Below, in pieces: positions 42,970 to 51,599 of a stretch of 64,000 nt of DNA. The translations under genes and the position numbers were made by a program. The notes below the pieces were generated by a model that had not been told where the DNA came from, did no database searches, and worked only from the letters and a program-made list of their open reading frames with translations. The stretch comes from Deinococcus peraridilitoris DSM 19664. Lineage in GTDB: Bacteria > Deinococcota > Deinococci > Deinococcales > Deinococcaceae. The stretch lies in NCBI RefSeq assembly GCF_000317835.1, contig NC_019790.1, positions 11,246-75,245 of the forward strand. The letters run 5' to 3'. Position 1 is the stretch's first letter. Each line of letters starts with the position of its first letter.

Positions 42970-43481
42970 CGCACTACCCTAAGACCCGTGAGGAGTACAA
43001 AGCCGCGATTCTTGAGCAGGTGACACGCCTGATGGGGCATGTGCTGGCCGACGATCCCGGCGAGCATAGCCAGGCCGAGTACATTGCAAAACAGATCCAC
43101 TACGATGTGCGCGAACTGTTCAATAAAGAGCGCTGGAAGCCGACCCCCATACTGGATGGAATCCGCGCCCGTGTGCCCCTGAACGAGCGTGTCACGCTGC
43201 TGATTCACCGGCATGACGAGCGGAACGGGCGCACCTTCGAGCAGGGGATCATCACCGCCATTCACAGCGCGCAAAGTCACCGCGACGGAGCAGCGTTTGA
43301 CTTCGTGCCCCGAGGCTGCCGAAAGCCACGCCGGTACTACTATCACGCCAATCAGGGCAGCTGCCTGAAGGTGTTCAGGGGCTATGTGAGCGAGGAAGCA
43401 GCGGCGACAGTCACGCCGCTGCTGGAGTTCGCCCCGCTGCCGTTCATCCAGTACAGGCGGGCAGAGGAGGATGCAGCATGA
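42963..43481 (+). CDS. Plasmid protein of unknown function
   Basis: A 172-residue protein starting with GTG (42963 or 42966) and overlapping both neighbours, as in a tight operon. N-terminal helix TREEYKAAILEQVTRLMGHV, then YIAKQIHYDVRELFNKERW, a beta-rich middle (RVTLLIHRHDERNGRTF) and a basic region (PRGCRKPRRYYYHANQG). No family is recognised. Confidence 0.65.
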   Translation: MVTHYPKTREEYKAAILEQVTRLMGHVLADDPGEHSQAEYIAKQIHYDVRELFNKERWKPTPILDGIRARVPLNERVTLLIHRHDERNGRTFEQGIITAIHSAQSHRDGAAFDFVPRGCRKPRRYYYHANQGSCLKVFRGYVSEEAAATVTPLLEFAPLPFIQYRRAEEDAA

Positions 43482-43744
43482 TGCACAGCGGAGATGAATT
43501 TTACGGTGACGAGGTCACCAGCGGCCCGGACCTCGAAGGCCTACACGGGCTGGACTGGAACGAAGCGGCCGACTACACGCACGAGTTTGGTTCCTCCCCG
43601 AGACATGCTCGGGGAGGCCTTCGAGGCGCTTGTGCCCCGGAGGAACGACACAGGGCACGCCCGGAACACCACCGGGCTCCCAGGGGAGGAAAGCGGCCGG
43701 TGGTGTGCCGGCCGCTTTCCTCCCCTGGGCCTCAGACGGAGTAA
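43478..43744 (+). CDS. Short reading frame, probably truncated
   Basis: The ATG overlaps the previous stop (ATGA). The first about 38 residues (GDEFYGDEVTSGPDLEGLHG to DYTHEFG) look coding and acidic. From 43593 on the sequence is a series of DNA hairpins and the translated tail is low-complexity, so the original gene end seems to have been replaced. Confidence 0.4.
   Translation: MMHSGDEFYGDEVTSGPDLEGLHGLDWNEAADYTHEFGSSPRHARGGLRGACAPEERHRARPEHHRAPRGGKRPVVCRPLSSPGPQTE
43593..43617. repeat. Hairpin, 10 bp perfect stem
   Basis: CCTCCCCGAG and CTCGGGGAGG around ACATG. First of a series of hairpins filling 43.6-44.4 kb. It has the strength of a terminator stem but no T run. Confidence 0.7.
43660..43729. 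repeat. Two adjacent hairpins, the second with a perfect 22 bp stem
   Basis: CCCGG-AACACCA-CCGGG (43660-43676) is followed two bases later by CCCAGGGGAGGAAAGCGGCC-GG (43679-43700), a 7 nt loop TGGTGTG, and its exact complement (43708-43729). A perfect stem of this length is unusual for a simple terminator. Confidence 0.8.
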
Positions 43745-44651
43745 GCCCGCAACGTTGGTCAGCACCAACACCAGCCACGCCCCCAGGACGTGGAACACCC
43801 ACCGTGCATACAGGGTCTCACCGACCCTGTACGACCCCTGCAGTCACCCCCACACCTCACCAGCTGCCCGGCCAGGCACGCACAGCGGAACATCCATGAA
43901 GCATTGAGGGCTTCCCGCCCTCAAACTCCCTGAAGGCCAATTCCACCTATTCCCCGAGTCCACTGATAGGAACTAGGAACAAGGACACGCTACGCGTGCA
44001 GTTCATGACCGCTGCCCGCCTCCGCGAGGCAGCGGGTCTCGCCTCTGACGCGAGACGAAGCACCAGCGGCAGCCAGGAGCGATTGCGGGCGGTCGAGGTG
44101 ATGGTCGGCTGAGCTGCTGAGCGTTGCTCGCTGCCCCCTTATGGTCGCGCGCTGGTATGGCGGTGGCGTCACAGACACTTGCCGACGTACTTGCTGCGCC
44201 GGTCCATCAGGGGGAGGCAGCAGCGGGCACCTGCCTGCTGAAATCCACACGGCAACGCGAGAAGGCGGGCAACGCTCAGGCATCAGCAAGGCCAAAACGA
44301 TCGACGTCAAGGCGCAGTAAGAAACGCGAGAAGGCGGGAACGGCAAGGCCCCCGGAACACCACCAGGGGCATGGATAGGGAGGCCCCCCAAAAGTGCGGA
44401 ACATCACCGCACTTTTGGCCCCTCCTCCCTCCACGCCAACCCTCCCCCCGGCAGCGGGGACAGGTGTGGCGCGAGGCGGCTCAGTAACACACCTTTAGCG
44501 TCCCCCGCTGCCCCCGGAATACCTGAGGATTAACCAGCAAGATCACCATGAATATATACATTCCAAATGCCTGAAAATTTTGCCGCAATCCACCGCTTCG
44601 GCCCAAGCAACGGCCCTCAAATCGCAACCCGGATTCGACGCATTTCATACC
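43745..44651. other. Gene-free stretch with further hairpins
   Basis: About 900 bases without a supportable gene. Hairpins: TTGAGGGC/GCCCTCAA (43904-43924), CCCC-GGAACACCACCA-GGGG (44350-44369) and CCAAAAGTGCGG/CCGCACTTTTGG with loop AACATCA (44388-44418). The word ACGCGAGAAGGCGGG occurs twice (near 44255 and 44325). Most likely worn remnants of mobile DNA, with function unknown. Confidence 0.55.
44388..44418. terminator. Strong hairpin, possible terminator
   Basis: 12 bp perfect stem CCAAAAGTGCGG / CCGCACTTTTGG with a 7 nt loop. It can be extended outwards by imperfect GGGAGG/CCTCC pairing. The T4 tract lies within the stem rather than after it, so a terminator role is tentative. Confidence 0.45.
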
Positions 44652-45080
44652 ATGAACCTGATGACAACCCCCACCCAGCCAAAAATTTTCATCTCCTACA
44701 GCTGGACCTCTGAAGAACACGCAGAACGCGTGCGTGACCTGGCCGATCGACTTCTCGCCAGCGGCATCGACGTACTCCTTGACCAATACGACCTCAAGGA
44801 AGGCCAAGACAAATACCACTTTATGGAACGCTCCGTTTCCGACAAGACCGTCACCAAGGTCGTGATGATATGCGACCAGCGATACGCGGAACGGGCTGAT
44901 GAACGCGCAGGTGGAGTCGGCCACGAAAGCACCATCATCTCCCCCCAGGTGTACAACCAGTCCACCGATAAAGAAAGCAAATTCGTCCCCGTCATCTTCC
45001 AGAACGATGACCAAGGGAACCCCCTCAGTACCCCACATCTTGAGCTGAGTGCTGTATTGGAGCGGGAAAAGGTTGCATGA
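44652..45080 (+). pseudogene. SEFIR-domain protein, truncated by an IS4 element
   Basis: From the ATG at 44652 the protein shows a SEFIR domain: PKIFISYSWTSEEHAERVRDL, LDQYDLKEGQDKYHFME, VVMICDQRYAERADERAGGVG and SKFVPVIFQND. SEFIR is a TIR-like fold that in bacteria occurs in antiphage or signalling proteins. The frame enters the IS4 end at 45023-45025 after about 125 residues, and the last residues come from the IS. The C-terminal effector or sensor part is lost and not found beyond the IS. Confidence 0.8.
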
Positions 45081-46213
45081 CGAGGCTCAGGAGGATGGTT
45101 CGATCACTCGTTCCCCAGCGCAAAGCGGCAGCAAGGCGTTCCAAGCCGTACTTGACGAGACTCACCGCCCGGCGTCCGTGCTTTTTGCGCTTGATGGGCC
45201 GCTGCTCGTGGCACCATGTACCGATCCGCAAGCACCAAGCCATCGCCAGCGTCACTACGCCGACCAGCCGCTCCAACCGAGCGGGTTTGGTCATCGCACT
45301 CGCCTCAAGGTCGAACCCCCTCGATTTCTGCGCGCTGAAGGTGCTTTCTACCGACCACCTCAAGTGGTACACGCCTCTGGTCTCGTCGATTTTCAGGTCG
45401 GTGGCCAGGGCGAGCAGTTCACCCTCGGGCGTGCGCGTCACCACCAGTTGCATGACCTGACCGTAGATATTGGCTTTCTCCAGCAGGCCGACCACCTGTC
45501 CCGGCTCGACGTACGCCCATCCCTCATCGAGCCGCAAATCATCCACGCGGCTGTCGCCTCGAATGCGCAAACAGCGTTTCACACCCCGACGCCTGAGAAA
45601 GGCAAACCACTCCCGCCCCACGAACTCTCGATCAGCGACCAGAACGCGCCATTGCTTCGCAGGCAGCACCTTCAGCAGTCGAGCGACCAGACGCTCGCGT
45701 GTCCTGGTGTCGCTGCTGCCCCCATGGGGCAGGGCCGTCCACACCAGCGGTAATGTGAAGCCTTCAAGCACCACGCCGAGCACAAGGACGTTCAAGTCGG
45801 CTTCGCCGTACTCCCAGTTCGTACGGTCCATCGTCATGACGAGCTTGTCATCAGGGAGGAGCGGCAAGAGCAGCTTCAAAAAAACGTCCTGATCGAGCTG
45901 AGGGTCGTGTAGGCAGCGCTCGACGCGGCGCAGCTTGACTGAACTGCTGGCGTGTCCGGGCAGATGAAGTGCGAGCCGAGCGTGCTTGGTCGAACGCGCT
46001 TGGATCAGAGCGGTGACGACGTCGGCGAGGCGTTGCAGGGTGTCTCGGCGCAGAAAGGGCAAATGGTGTTTGAACACCTCGCCGAGCTTGGTAGGATCAG
46101 TCAGAGCGGCTTCTTGGAGCGACACACTCCCTTGATGCCGCTCTTTTTGCGTTTATGCCGCGATCAAATCGCCCTTCTGGACGTTACCCACTCCGAGTTG
46201 TGGGGTACTGAGG
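45023..46213 (-). mobile_element. IS4-family insertion sequence
   Basis: About 1.19 kb. CCTCAGTACCCCACA reads inwards at both ends (from 45023 on plus, from 46213 on minus). The transposase stop lies in the left inverted repeat. The flanks differ (end of a SEFIR gene on the left, beginning of an HD gene in opposite direction on the right) and show no target duplication, so a rearrangement followed or accompanied the insertion. Confidence 0.85.
45025..46125 (-). CDS. IS4-family DDE transposase
   Basis: A 366-residue transposase starting with GTG at 46125, with MDRTNWEYGEADLN, TALPHGGSSDT, VLVADREFVGREW and a YxLRWSVESTF region. It is closely related to the one at 6382-7482 (same length and motif spacing) but clearly diverged, so these are two distinct IS species. 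Confidence 0.9.
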   Translation of the reverse strand: MSLQEAALTDPTKLGEVFKHHLPFLRRDTLQRLADVVTALIQARSTKHARLALHLPGHASSSVKLRRVERCLHDPQLDQDVFLKLLLPLLPDDKLVMTMDRTNWEYGEADLNVLVLGVVLEGFTLPLVWTALPHGGSSDTRTRERLVARLLKVLPAKQWRVLVADREFVGREWFAFLRRRGVKRCLRIRGDSRVDDLRLDEGWAYVEPGQVVGLLEKANIYGQVMQLVVTRTPEGELLALATDLKIDETRGVYHLRWSVESTFSAQKSRGFDLEASAMTKPARLERLVGVVTLAMAWCLRIGTWCHEQRPIKRKKHGRRAVSLVKYGLERLAAALRWGTSDRTILLSLVMQPFPAPIQHSAQDVGY

Positions 46214-46422
46214 TCGTGAACAATCAGAAGCTCCACAACGTGCCCGATGTTCGTTCCGGCTGGAGCGTACTCGGCGAGTGTCAGGGCCGCCAGAGCGAGA
46301 TGCCAGGAATGCTCTGCGGTATTTTCTGGTCGACTGGCGTTATGAAGCAAGGTTGTGCGCAAAACCGTTTTCAACGTGTCGCAGGCCAGCAAGAAATCGA
46401 TTTGTCCATCCAGGCGTTTCAT
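46153..46422 (-). pseudogene. HD-domain phosphohydrolase, N-terminal part, truncated by IS4
   Basis: From the ATG at 46422 the frame gives LDGQIDFLLACDTLKTVLRT, then SRPENTAEHSWHLALAALTLAE and VVELLIVHDL. The H of AEHSWH and the HD of VHDL are the metal ligands of YfbR-like HD hydrolases, which act on deoxynucleoside monophosphates. Coding similarity stops at the IS end (46213); the remainder of the frame lies within the IS. The rest of the gene is missing. Confidence 0.75.
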
Positions 46423-46516
46423 GTCCGAGTGTACAGCCCTGCATACCGTCGGTCACTTTTGTCCGGATTTCAATTACAGTGCGGCCGATTCATAATTCGG
46501 GGACGTATTGCTCGCC

Positions 46517-47651
46517 TTGGTACCCGACAGTTTTGAGTGCAAGGTTCTCAGGAGCGAGTGAGGCATAAAGAAACGCGTCCCAGCCTGCCTTCGATGCCTT
46601 CCAATCCCGCCTGCGGGCATACTTCCCCGCTTACCGCAAGAACCAGCTCGACCTGCTCGTCCTGATACTCTTCGCCCTGATCACCGCGCAGGACACCCGG
46701 CATGCCAAGCTCGCCACGCGTTTCCCCGGCCAAGCCAAAACCTCCTCGGTGATCCGGCGGATTGAACGGTTCTTCCAGCAGCACCCGCTGTGCCCACTCG
46801 ATGTTGCCCGCTTCGTCCTCCAAGCCCTCCCGGACGGCAAGCGCATCTTCATTCTCGACCGAACGAACTGGAAACTTGGGATGCAGGACGTCAACCTGCT
46901 GGTGCTCGCCGTTCGCTGGCGCGGCGTCGCGATCCCACTCTTGTGGGAGACGCTCGACCATGGTGGAAGCAGCAACCAGAGCATCCGCGCGGAGTTGCTC
47001 AGGCAGGCACTCGAACTCCTGAAACCCCACCAGATTCGCTTGTTGATCGCTGACCGTGAATTCATCGGTGCAGACTGGTTGGCGTTCCTGACCGGGCACC
47101 GCGTGCCGTTCTGCTTGCGCATCCGAGCAGATACCAACGTCGATGGTTTGCCGGCGTGCGAGTGGTTGCCTGACCTGAAGGCGCACGAGCGCGGGGTGAT
47201 TGCGCACGAGGTGGAGGTGATGGGTACCTTCGTGAACGTCGCCGTGGCCGTGAGCGCTGAGGGTGAGCGGGTGGTGGTGATCGGGACGTTACGAGCCGAG
47301 CGGCTGCTGGACTGCTATGCCGCAAGGTGGGCAGTGGAGTCACTTTTTGCTTCGATGAAGTCCAGGGGTTTCCGGCTGGAATCGTCGCACATGACGCGGG
47401 CGGCGCACGTGTCACGGCTGATCGGGTTGCTGACGTTGGCATTGGTGTGGTGTGCGTTGCTGGGCGCCGGGGAGGCACGGCGGGTGCTGGTCCATGGCCG
47501 CGCGGCGGTGGGGATGCTGGCAGCTGGCTGGTCGAGGTTGATACGGGCGTTCACGCGGGCCGTGTGGGGCGAGGCTGCCACGCTCCTGGAGCTGGTGGAC
47601 CAGCTTTTCTCACCGGCTGGCACTTGAAGTCACAAAACTGTCGGGTACCAA
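46517..47651 (+). mobile_element. IS4-family insertion sequence with long inverted repeats
   Basis: TTGGTACCCGACAGTTTTG (46517-46535) and its exact complement (47633-47651) delimit a 1.13 kb element. It belongs to another IS4 subgroup than its neighbour. No target duplication was recognised. Confidence 0.85.
46749..47627 (+). CDS. IS4-family transposase, start uncertain
   Basis: The transposase shows LDRTNWKLGMQDVNLL, LDHGGSSNQSIRAELL, LLIADREFIGADWLAFL and AVESLFASMKSRGFRLESSH. The conserved coding extends upstream to about 46566 (FDAFQSRLRAYFPAYRKNQL), but that part contains no ATG, GTG or TTG. A GTG at 46749 gives 292 residues and would lack the N-terminal DNA-binding region. Either CTG is used or the start was lost. 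Confidence 0.75.
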   Translation: MIRRIERFFQQHPLCPLDVARFVLQALPDGKRIFILDRTNWKLGMQDVNLLVLAVRWRGVAIPLLWETLDHGGSSNQSIRAELLRQALELLKPHQIRLLIADREFIGADWLAFLTGHRVPFCLRIRADTNVDGLPACEWLPDLKAHERGVIAHEVEVMGTFVNVAVAVSAEGERVVVIGTLRAERLLDCYAARWAVESLFASMKSRGFRLESSHMTRAAHVSRLIGLLTLALVWCALLGAGEARRVLVHGRAAVGMLAAGWSRLIRAFTRAVWGEAATLLELVDQLFSPAGT

Positions 47652-47700
47652 GCTGCTACTGATATTCGCTTCGCAACATCCTTAAAATGCTTTGCATCCT

Positions 47701-48351
47701 TCATGCATTCCCTAAGCCTGCTTCTCGCGCGCGGCGGATCACCTCGTTGCGGTCCACAGCGTGAAGCTTGCCGAGAATGCTGGACATATAGTTAGCCACA
47801 GTTTTCCCACTCAACGAGAGGCTACGAGCAATCTCGGCATTCGAGGCTCCACCTACAATCAGGTGCAGCATCTCGCGTTCACGACCTGTGAGCTCAGGAA
47901 AGAGCTCCTGAGGAACGGCAGGATGACCACCCGAGAAAAAGTCAAGAAGCTGCAGTGCCACCCCAGCACTAAAAATCGCTTCTCCACGCCCTACAGCCCG
48001 GATGGCCCGCAGCAAGTCATCCTTGTCGGCGTCCTTCAAAACGTACCCGCGCGCGCCCGCGCGCATCGCCGCAAAGACCGATGCGGAATCTTCAAACATC
48101 GTGACGATCAACACCCGAACCTTTGGGCATTGGTGTTGAATCTGGCGAGTCGCTTCGATGCCATTCAATCCGGGCATTTTAATATCCATCAACACAACAT
48201 CAGGCTGTAATGTCGTGGTCATGCGTACCGCTTCATCTCCGCTTGCCGCTTCACCCAAAACCTCAACGTCCGGCAGTGTACGCAGCAGCAACTGCATGCC
48301 GTCGCGAAAAAGGGGATGATCATCAGCGATCAGGACTCCTATAACACTCAT
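47701..48351 (-). CDS. NarL/LuxR-type response regulator
   Basis: From the ATG at 48351 the protein has 216 residues. Receiver: IADDHPLFRDGM, VVLMDIKMPGLNG with phospho-acceptor Asp56, VTMFEDSASV and YVLKDADKDDLL. The C-terminal LuxR-type helix-turn-helix reads LTGREREMLHLIVGGASNAEI and SGKTVANYMSSILGKL. The ATG overlaps the stop of the sensor kinase gene by 4 bp, so the two are co-translated. Targets are unknown; the membrane-protein gene at 50654 is a neighbour on the same strand. Confidence 0.93.
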   Translation of the reverse strand: MSVIGVLIADDHPLFRDGMQLLLRTLPDVEVLGEAASGDEAVRMTTTLQPDVVLMDIKMPGLNGIEATRQIQHQCPKVRVLIVTMFEDSASVFAAMRAGARGYVLKDADKDDLLRAIRAVGRGEAIFSAGVALQLLDFFSGGHPAVPQELFPELTGREREMLHLIVGGASNAEIARSLSLSGKTVANYMSSILGKLHAVDRNEVIRRAREAGLGNA

Positions 48352-50501
48352 AGAGACTGGCTTTCCTTCCTTGCACCTTGGTGCCGCGCTAGGGGAAACA
48401 CGGCGCTCACCCGCGTACCCGCTGGTTCGCGGCGTGTGATGTCGTATGTTCCACCCAGCTCCGTTGTCCGTTCCCACATCGAACGAAGTCCCACGCCAGG
48501 TCGACGCTCAGCAGGCAGACCGACGCCATCATCGAGCACGATGAGATGGACTTCCTTCTTTATCGCGTCGTAGCAGAGATGAATCTCGCAACTGCTGGCC
48601 TGAGCATGACGGGAGACGTTCATCAGGGCCTCCTGTACAATCCGGTACACGGCAACCTCAACTGCGGCGGGTAAATTAGGAAGATCGTTCGAAAATGCAA
48701 CCTTTACAGCCAGGGGCTGTTCGGTCATTCCAGCAGTATCAGCGCTGAATTTCGCCGCGTGTTCACGAATCGCGCCCGTCAAGCCAAACTCGTCTAATGT
48801 CGGGGGGCGCAGGTCATACACCAGTCTTCTCACATCCGCTACTGTCAAGCGGATCGACGAGCGCAACTTCTCGGCGGCGACAGTCGCCGCCTTAGGGTCT
48901 GTATGAATCAACTCCTTCACCGCTGCGGCGGTAAGGGCGAGTGCTGCGAGTGAAGGTGCGAGGTCATCATGGAGATCGCGACGTAATCGCCGGCGTTCTT
49001 CCTCCCGGGCGAGAATAAGTTTTTCGCGCGCTTGTTGCAATTCACGCATGAGTCGTACCCCATGCACCGCGACCCCAGCGTGTTGTGCGAGGTGTTCGAG
49101 TAAACCTCGTTCGGATGCACTCCACTCCTCTCGAGGTGCACGTGGTGCGACCAGCAACTGTCCAACTTGGACGCCTTGGTAAACCAAAGGAAGCACAAGG
49201 GGATGGGGAACGATGGTTCCCTCTGCTGCTGCAATGATGTAATCCCCATCCGATTCTAACGTGACGGCAACGAAAGGAAGTTTCAGTGCTTCCTTGACAC
49301 TGAGTGCAACCGTAGGCAAGACCGCATCGGGGGCGATGGTCGCTTTCAGACGCTCACCGAGTCGAGCGAGGACTTCGTATGGTTCATCGCGTTGGCCATA
49401 GAGCACTCGCCCGACGGCCTGTTGTAGCCAGGCGCGCAACGGTTGAAATATCACTGCAATGACGCCAGTGGCGATCAAGGAAACCATAAAATCACTTGCG
49501 GCGCGAAACAGTGCCCCTAGGTAACCGACGATCAATACGTACAGAGCGACAATCAGTCCAGTAAGGCTGGCATACACCAGCGTCCGATGAATGATTATAT
49601 CGATGTCGTACAGACGGTAGCGTAAAATAGCGAACATCGTCGCAATGGGGAGCAATGGCAGCGCAATTGCATGCAGAACTCCCGTAAGAAAGGTTGCCTG
49701 CGTGAAGTCCGGGTAGTTGATGATCACCGGAACCAAAAACAGGGTGACAGTCACGAAGGTGGCGAACGCGAACCATTTAAATTGCAGACGTTCAACACCT
49801 TGTGCCCTCATAAATCGTAGAAATGTACCTACAATACCTCCGACGAAACTCAGTGACACAAGAATCAAGCCGGCAACATTGAGTGAGTGGAAAATATCAC
49901 GTCCGGCATCTAAAACAAAAGGGTTTTGAACTTCCGGTAGGGTTTCCTCCGGTAAGCCGGGGGTGAAGGCAAGCGAGATACTGAGCAAAATTGTACCGAG
50001 CGTGGCCAAGCAAACGAAGGGGCGCCAGTTTCGGGACGGCAAGCGACCATTCGGGAAGAAAACAGGTAAGAAAATCATGGTGAGTGCCATGGTGGGTACC
50101 CACACCCAGAACGTCAACCAAGCGATGAATTCGCCAAACGGTAAGGTCCCTGGTTGAGTCACGAAGGTATAACGGGTGTACTGTACCAGCCAGGTGTTCA
50201 GGCCATGCCCCGTCCCCAAGGCACTAAAAAACCAACCGATGATGTTGCTCGGTTGTCGCACCCCGATCACGAGGCCGACCGTTGCAAACGCGAGTGTGGC
50301 AATCATTTCTGAAGGAACGAACTCAACGAACAGTCGGGAGAGCGTCAAGGAATTTAGTGCCGCCAGAACCAAACCAAAGAGAGCTTGTACGACCGAGGCG
50401 CTCCACACCGCCCAGAAAAGCCAGCGCGGGTGACTTCCTTGGCGCAACGGATCACGAGTGTTCGTCTTCAATGAGCTGGTGACAGAGTTGAAGGTTTTCA
50501 T
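48348..50501 (-). CDS. Membrane sensor histidine kinase, NarL-partner type
   Basis: From the ATG at 50501 (AAGGGG upstream) the protein has 717 residues. About eight hydrophobic segments fill residues 30-350; YDIDIIIHRTLVYASLTG near residue 300 is typical of a class of actinobacterial and Chloroflexi kinases. A GAF-like domain follows (YEVLARLGERLKA to LEHLAQHAGVAVHG), then HisKA_3 with REEERRRLRRDLHDDLAPSL (His511) and a HATPase domain (QEALMNVSRHAQA, DDGVGLP). The gene is coupled to the response regulator. The signal is unknown; a membrane-embedded or lipid cue is possible. Confidence 0.9.
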   Translation of the reverse strand: MKTFNSVTSSLKTNTRDPLRQGSHPRWLFWAVWSASVVQALFGLVLAALNSLTLSRLFVEFVPSEMIATLAFATVGLVIGVRQPSNIIGWFFSALGTGHGLNTWLVQYTRYTFVTQPGTLPFGEFIAWLTFWVWVPTMALTMIFLPVFFPNGRLPSRNWRPFVCLATLGTILLSISLAFTPGLPEETLPEVQNPFVLDAGRDIFHSLNVAGLILVSLSFVGGIVGTFLRFMRAQGVERLQFKWFAFATFVTVTLFLVPVIINYPDFTQATFLTGVLHAIALPLLPIATMFAILRYRLYDIDIIIHRTLVYASLTGLIVALYVLIVGYLGALFRAASDFMVSLIATGVIAVIFQPLRAWLQQAVGRVLYGQRDEPYEVLARLGERLKATIAPDAVLPTVALSVKEALKLPFVAVTLESDGDYIIAAAEGTIVPHPLVLPLVYQGVQVGQLLVAPRAPREEWSASERGLLEHLAQHAGVAVHGVRLMRELQQAREKLILAREEERRRLRRDLHDDLAPSLAALALTAAAVKELIHTDPKAATVAAEKLRSSIRLTVADVRRLVYDLRPPTLDEFGLTGAIREHAAKFSADTAGMTEQPLAVKVAFSNDLPNLPAAVEVAVYRIVQEALMNVSRHAQASSCEIHLCYDAIKKEVHLIVLDDGVGLPAERRPGVGLRSMWERTTELGGTYDITRREPAGTRVSAVFPLARHQGARKESQSL

Positions 50502-50653
50502 GGGCCCCTTGGCTCTTGAGTTGGCATGCTTGTGCAACAACATTTTAGACGTCAGGGCTAATGTAAGAGCACGAGAGCGCGCGGTACAGCATTCCCGCGC
50601 GCTCCTCTCGTACCTTGTGAGCTGTCGGCTATCAAGCCTGCATTTCTGCTTTT

Positions 50654-51361
50654 TCAGAGGGATTGCGCTTGTCCTTTCAGCAGCGCCATACAGAGGGCGA
50701 TCAACCACATGTGGAACAACACTGTTCCCAGTGCGAGGACCGGGAACATCTCCGAGACGAAGAGTGTAGCCGAACCAGTCAAACTGACGATGGCGAGCAG
50801 GAAACCCAGTATCGGCAGCCAGCGGGGCAGGCTACCTTCGCTTCGGAAGGCCAGCGACGTAGCGAGCAGAAGCACGACGCGAGGAAGTGCGCCGAGCGCC
50901 AGCAGGTATGGCGGCAATGCATCCATGGCCACGACCGTGGCCATATCTCCACTATTCCTGGCAATATCAATCGAAATTGAATTGAGGACGGCGCCGAGAG
51001 GCCAGAGCATAGCCATTGCAGTGCCAGCAGTGATGATGATGATGGCGAGAACCGCGTTCCGCGGGGCGATACGCAGTACTGCGCTGTACAGACCCCCCAG
51101 GAAAAACAGAAAGATCGGCGCGGGCAGGGTCAGGAGGAAGTTCGTGAACCTGAGAAGCTCACCATGCTGCAAGTACCCCGCCCGCTGATTCGCTACTGGT
51201 GCTTCGTGGGAAATGAAGAGTGGAAGGACGTAGATGGCGACGAAAACCATCAAAGCAATTTGCAGAAGGCTGAATCCAATGCCACTGAGGAGCGCCCATC
51301 GCTCCCAGTTGAGGGAGTGCCGGTTCTGGAAATCTTGAGGTGCGGTGGTGGGTGTATGCAT
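50654..51361 (-). CDS. Integral membrane protein of unknown function (DUF4386-like)
   Basis: From the ATG at 51361 (AGGAGAGG upstream) the protein has 235 residues with about six membrane helices: WALLSGIGFSLLQIALMVFV, FTNFLLTLPAPIFLFFLGGL, AVLAIIIITAGTAMAMLWPL, YLLALGALPRVVLLLATSLA, WLPILGFLLAIVSLTGSATL and LALGTVLFHMWLIALCMALL. The pattern resembles the DUF4386 family, but I cannot confirm that. It lies 153 bp upstream of the two-component genes on the same strand and may be linked to that system. Confidence 0.65.
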   Translation of the reverse strand: MHTPTTAPQDFQNRHSLNWERWALLSGIGFSLLQIALMVFVAIYVLPLFISHEAPVANQRAGYLQHGELLRFTNFLLTLPAPIFLFFLGGLYSAVLRIAPRNAVLAIIIITAGTAMAMLWPLGAVLNSISIDIARNSGDMATVVAMDALPPYLLALGALPRVVLLLATSLAFRSEGSLPRWLPILGFLLAIVSLTGSATLFVSEMFPVLALGTVLFHMWLIALCMALLKGQAQSL

Positions 51362-51599
51362 TGACCTCTCCTTTGCCAGTCGGGATCTCGTGCTGGCTAT
51401 GCGATGGCCGCAAGACAGTGTCCGACCGACTTGCGAGAAGAGTAGGAGGTTGGAATTCCCGAGGAGTAGAGCATGTTTCCCAAATTTCCGGGAAAGGGGC
51501 TGGGAACCTCGACTGACATGTTGCAGTTTGAGGAAAGGTTGTCTGGAACGGCATTCCGGCCCCATGTTGGGGTGTGAACCCGAAAGACGCGCGTTCCAG

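Noticed and set aside
43593..44418. Hairpin cluster as integron attC sites
   Set aside because: The stems are perfect and short-looped, without the imperfect R and L boxes of attC, and there is no integron integrase nearby.
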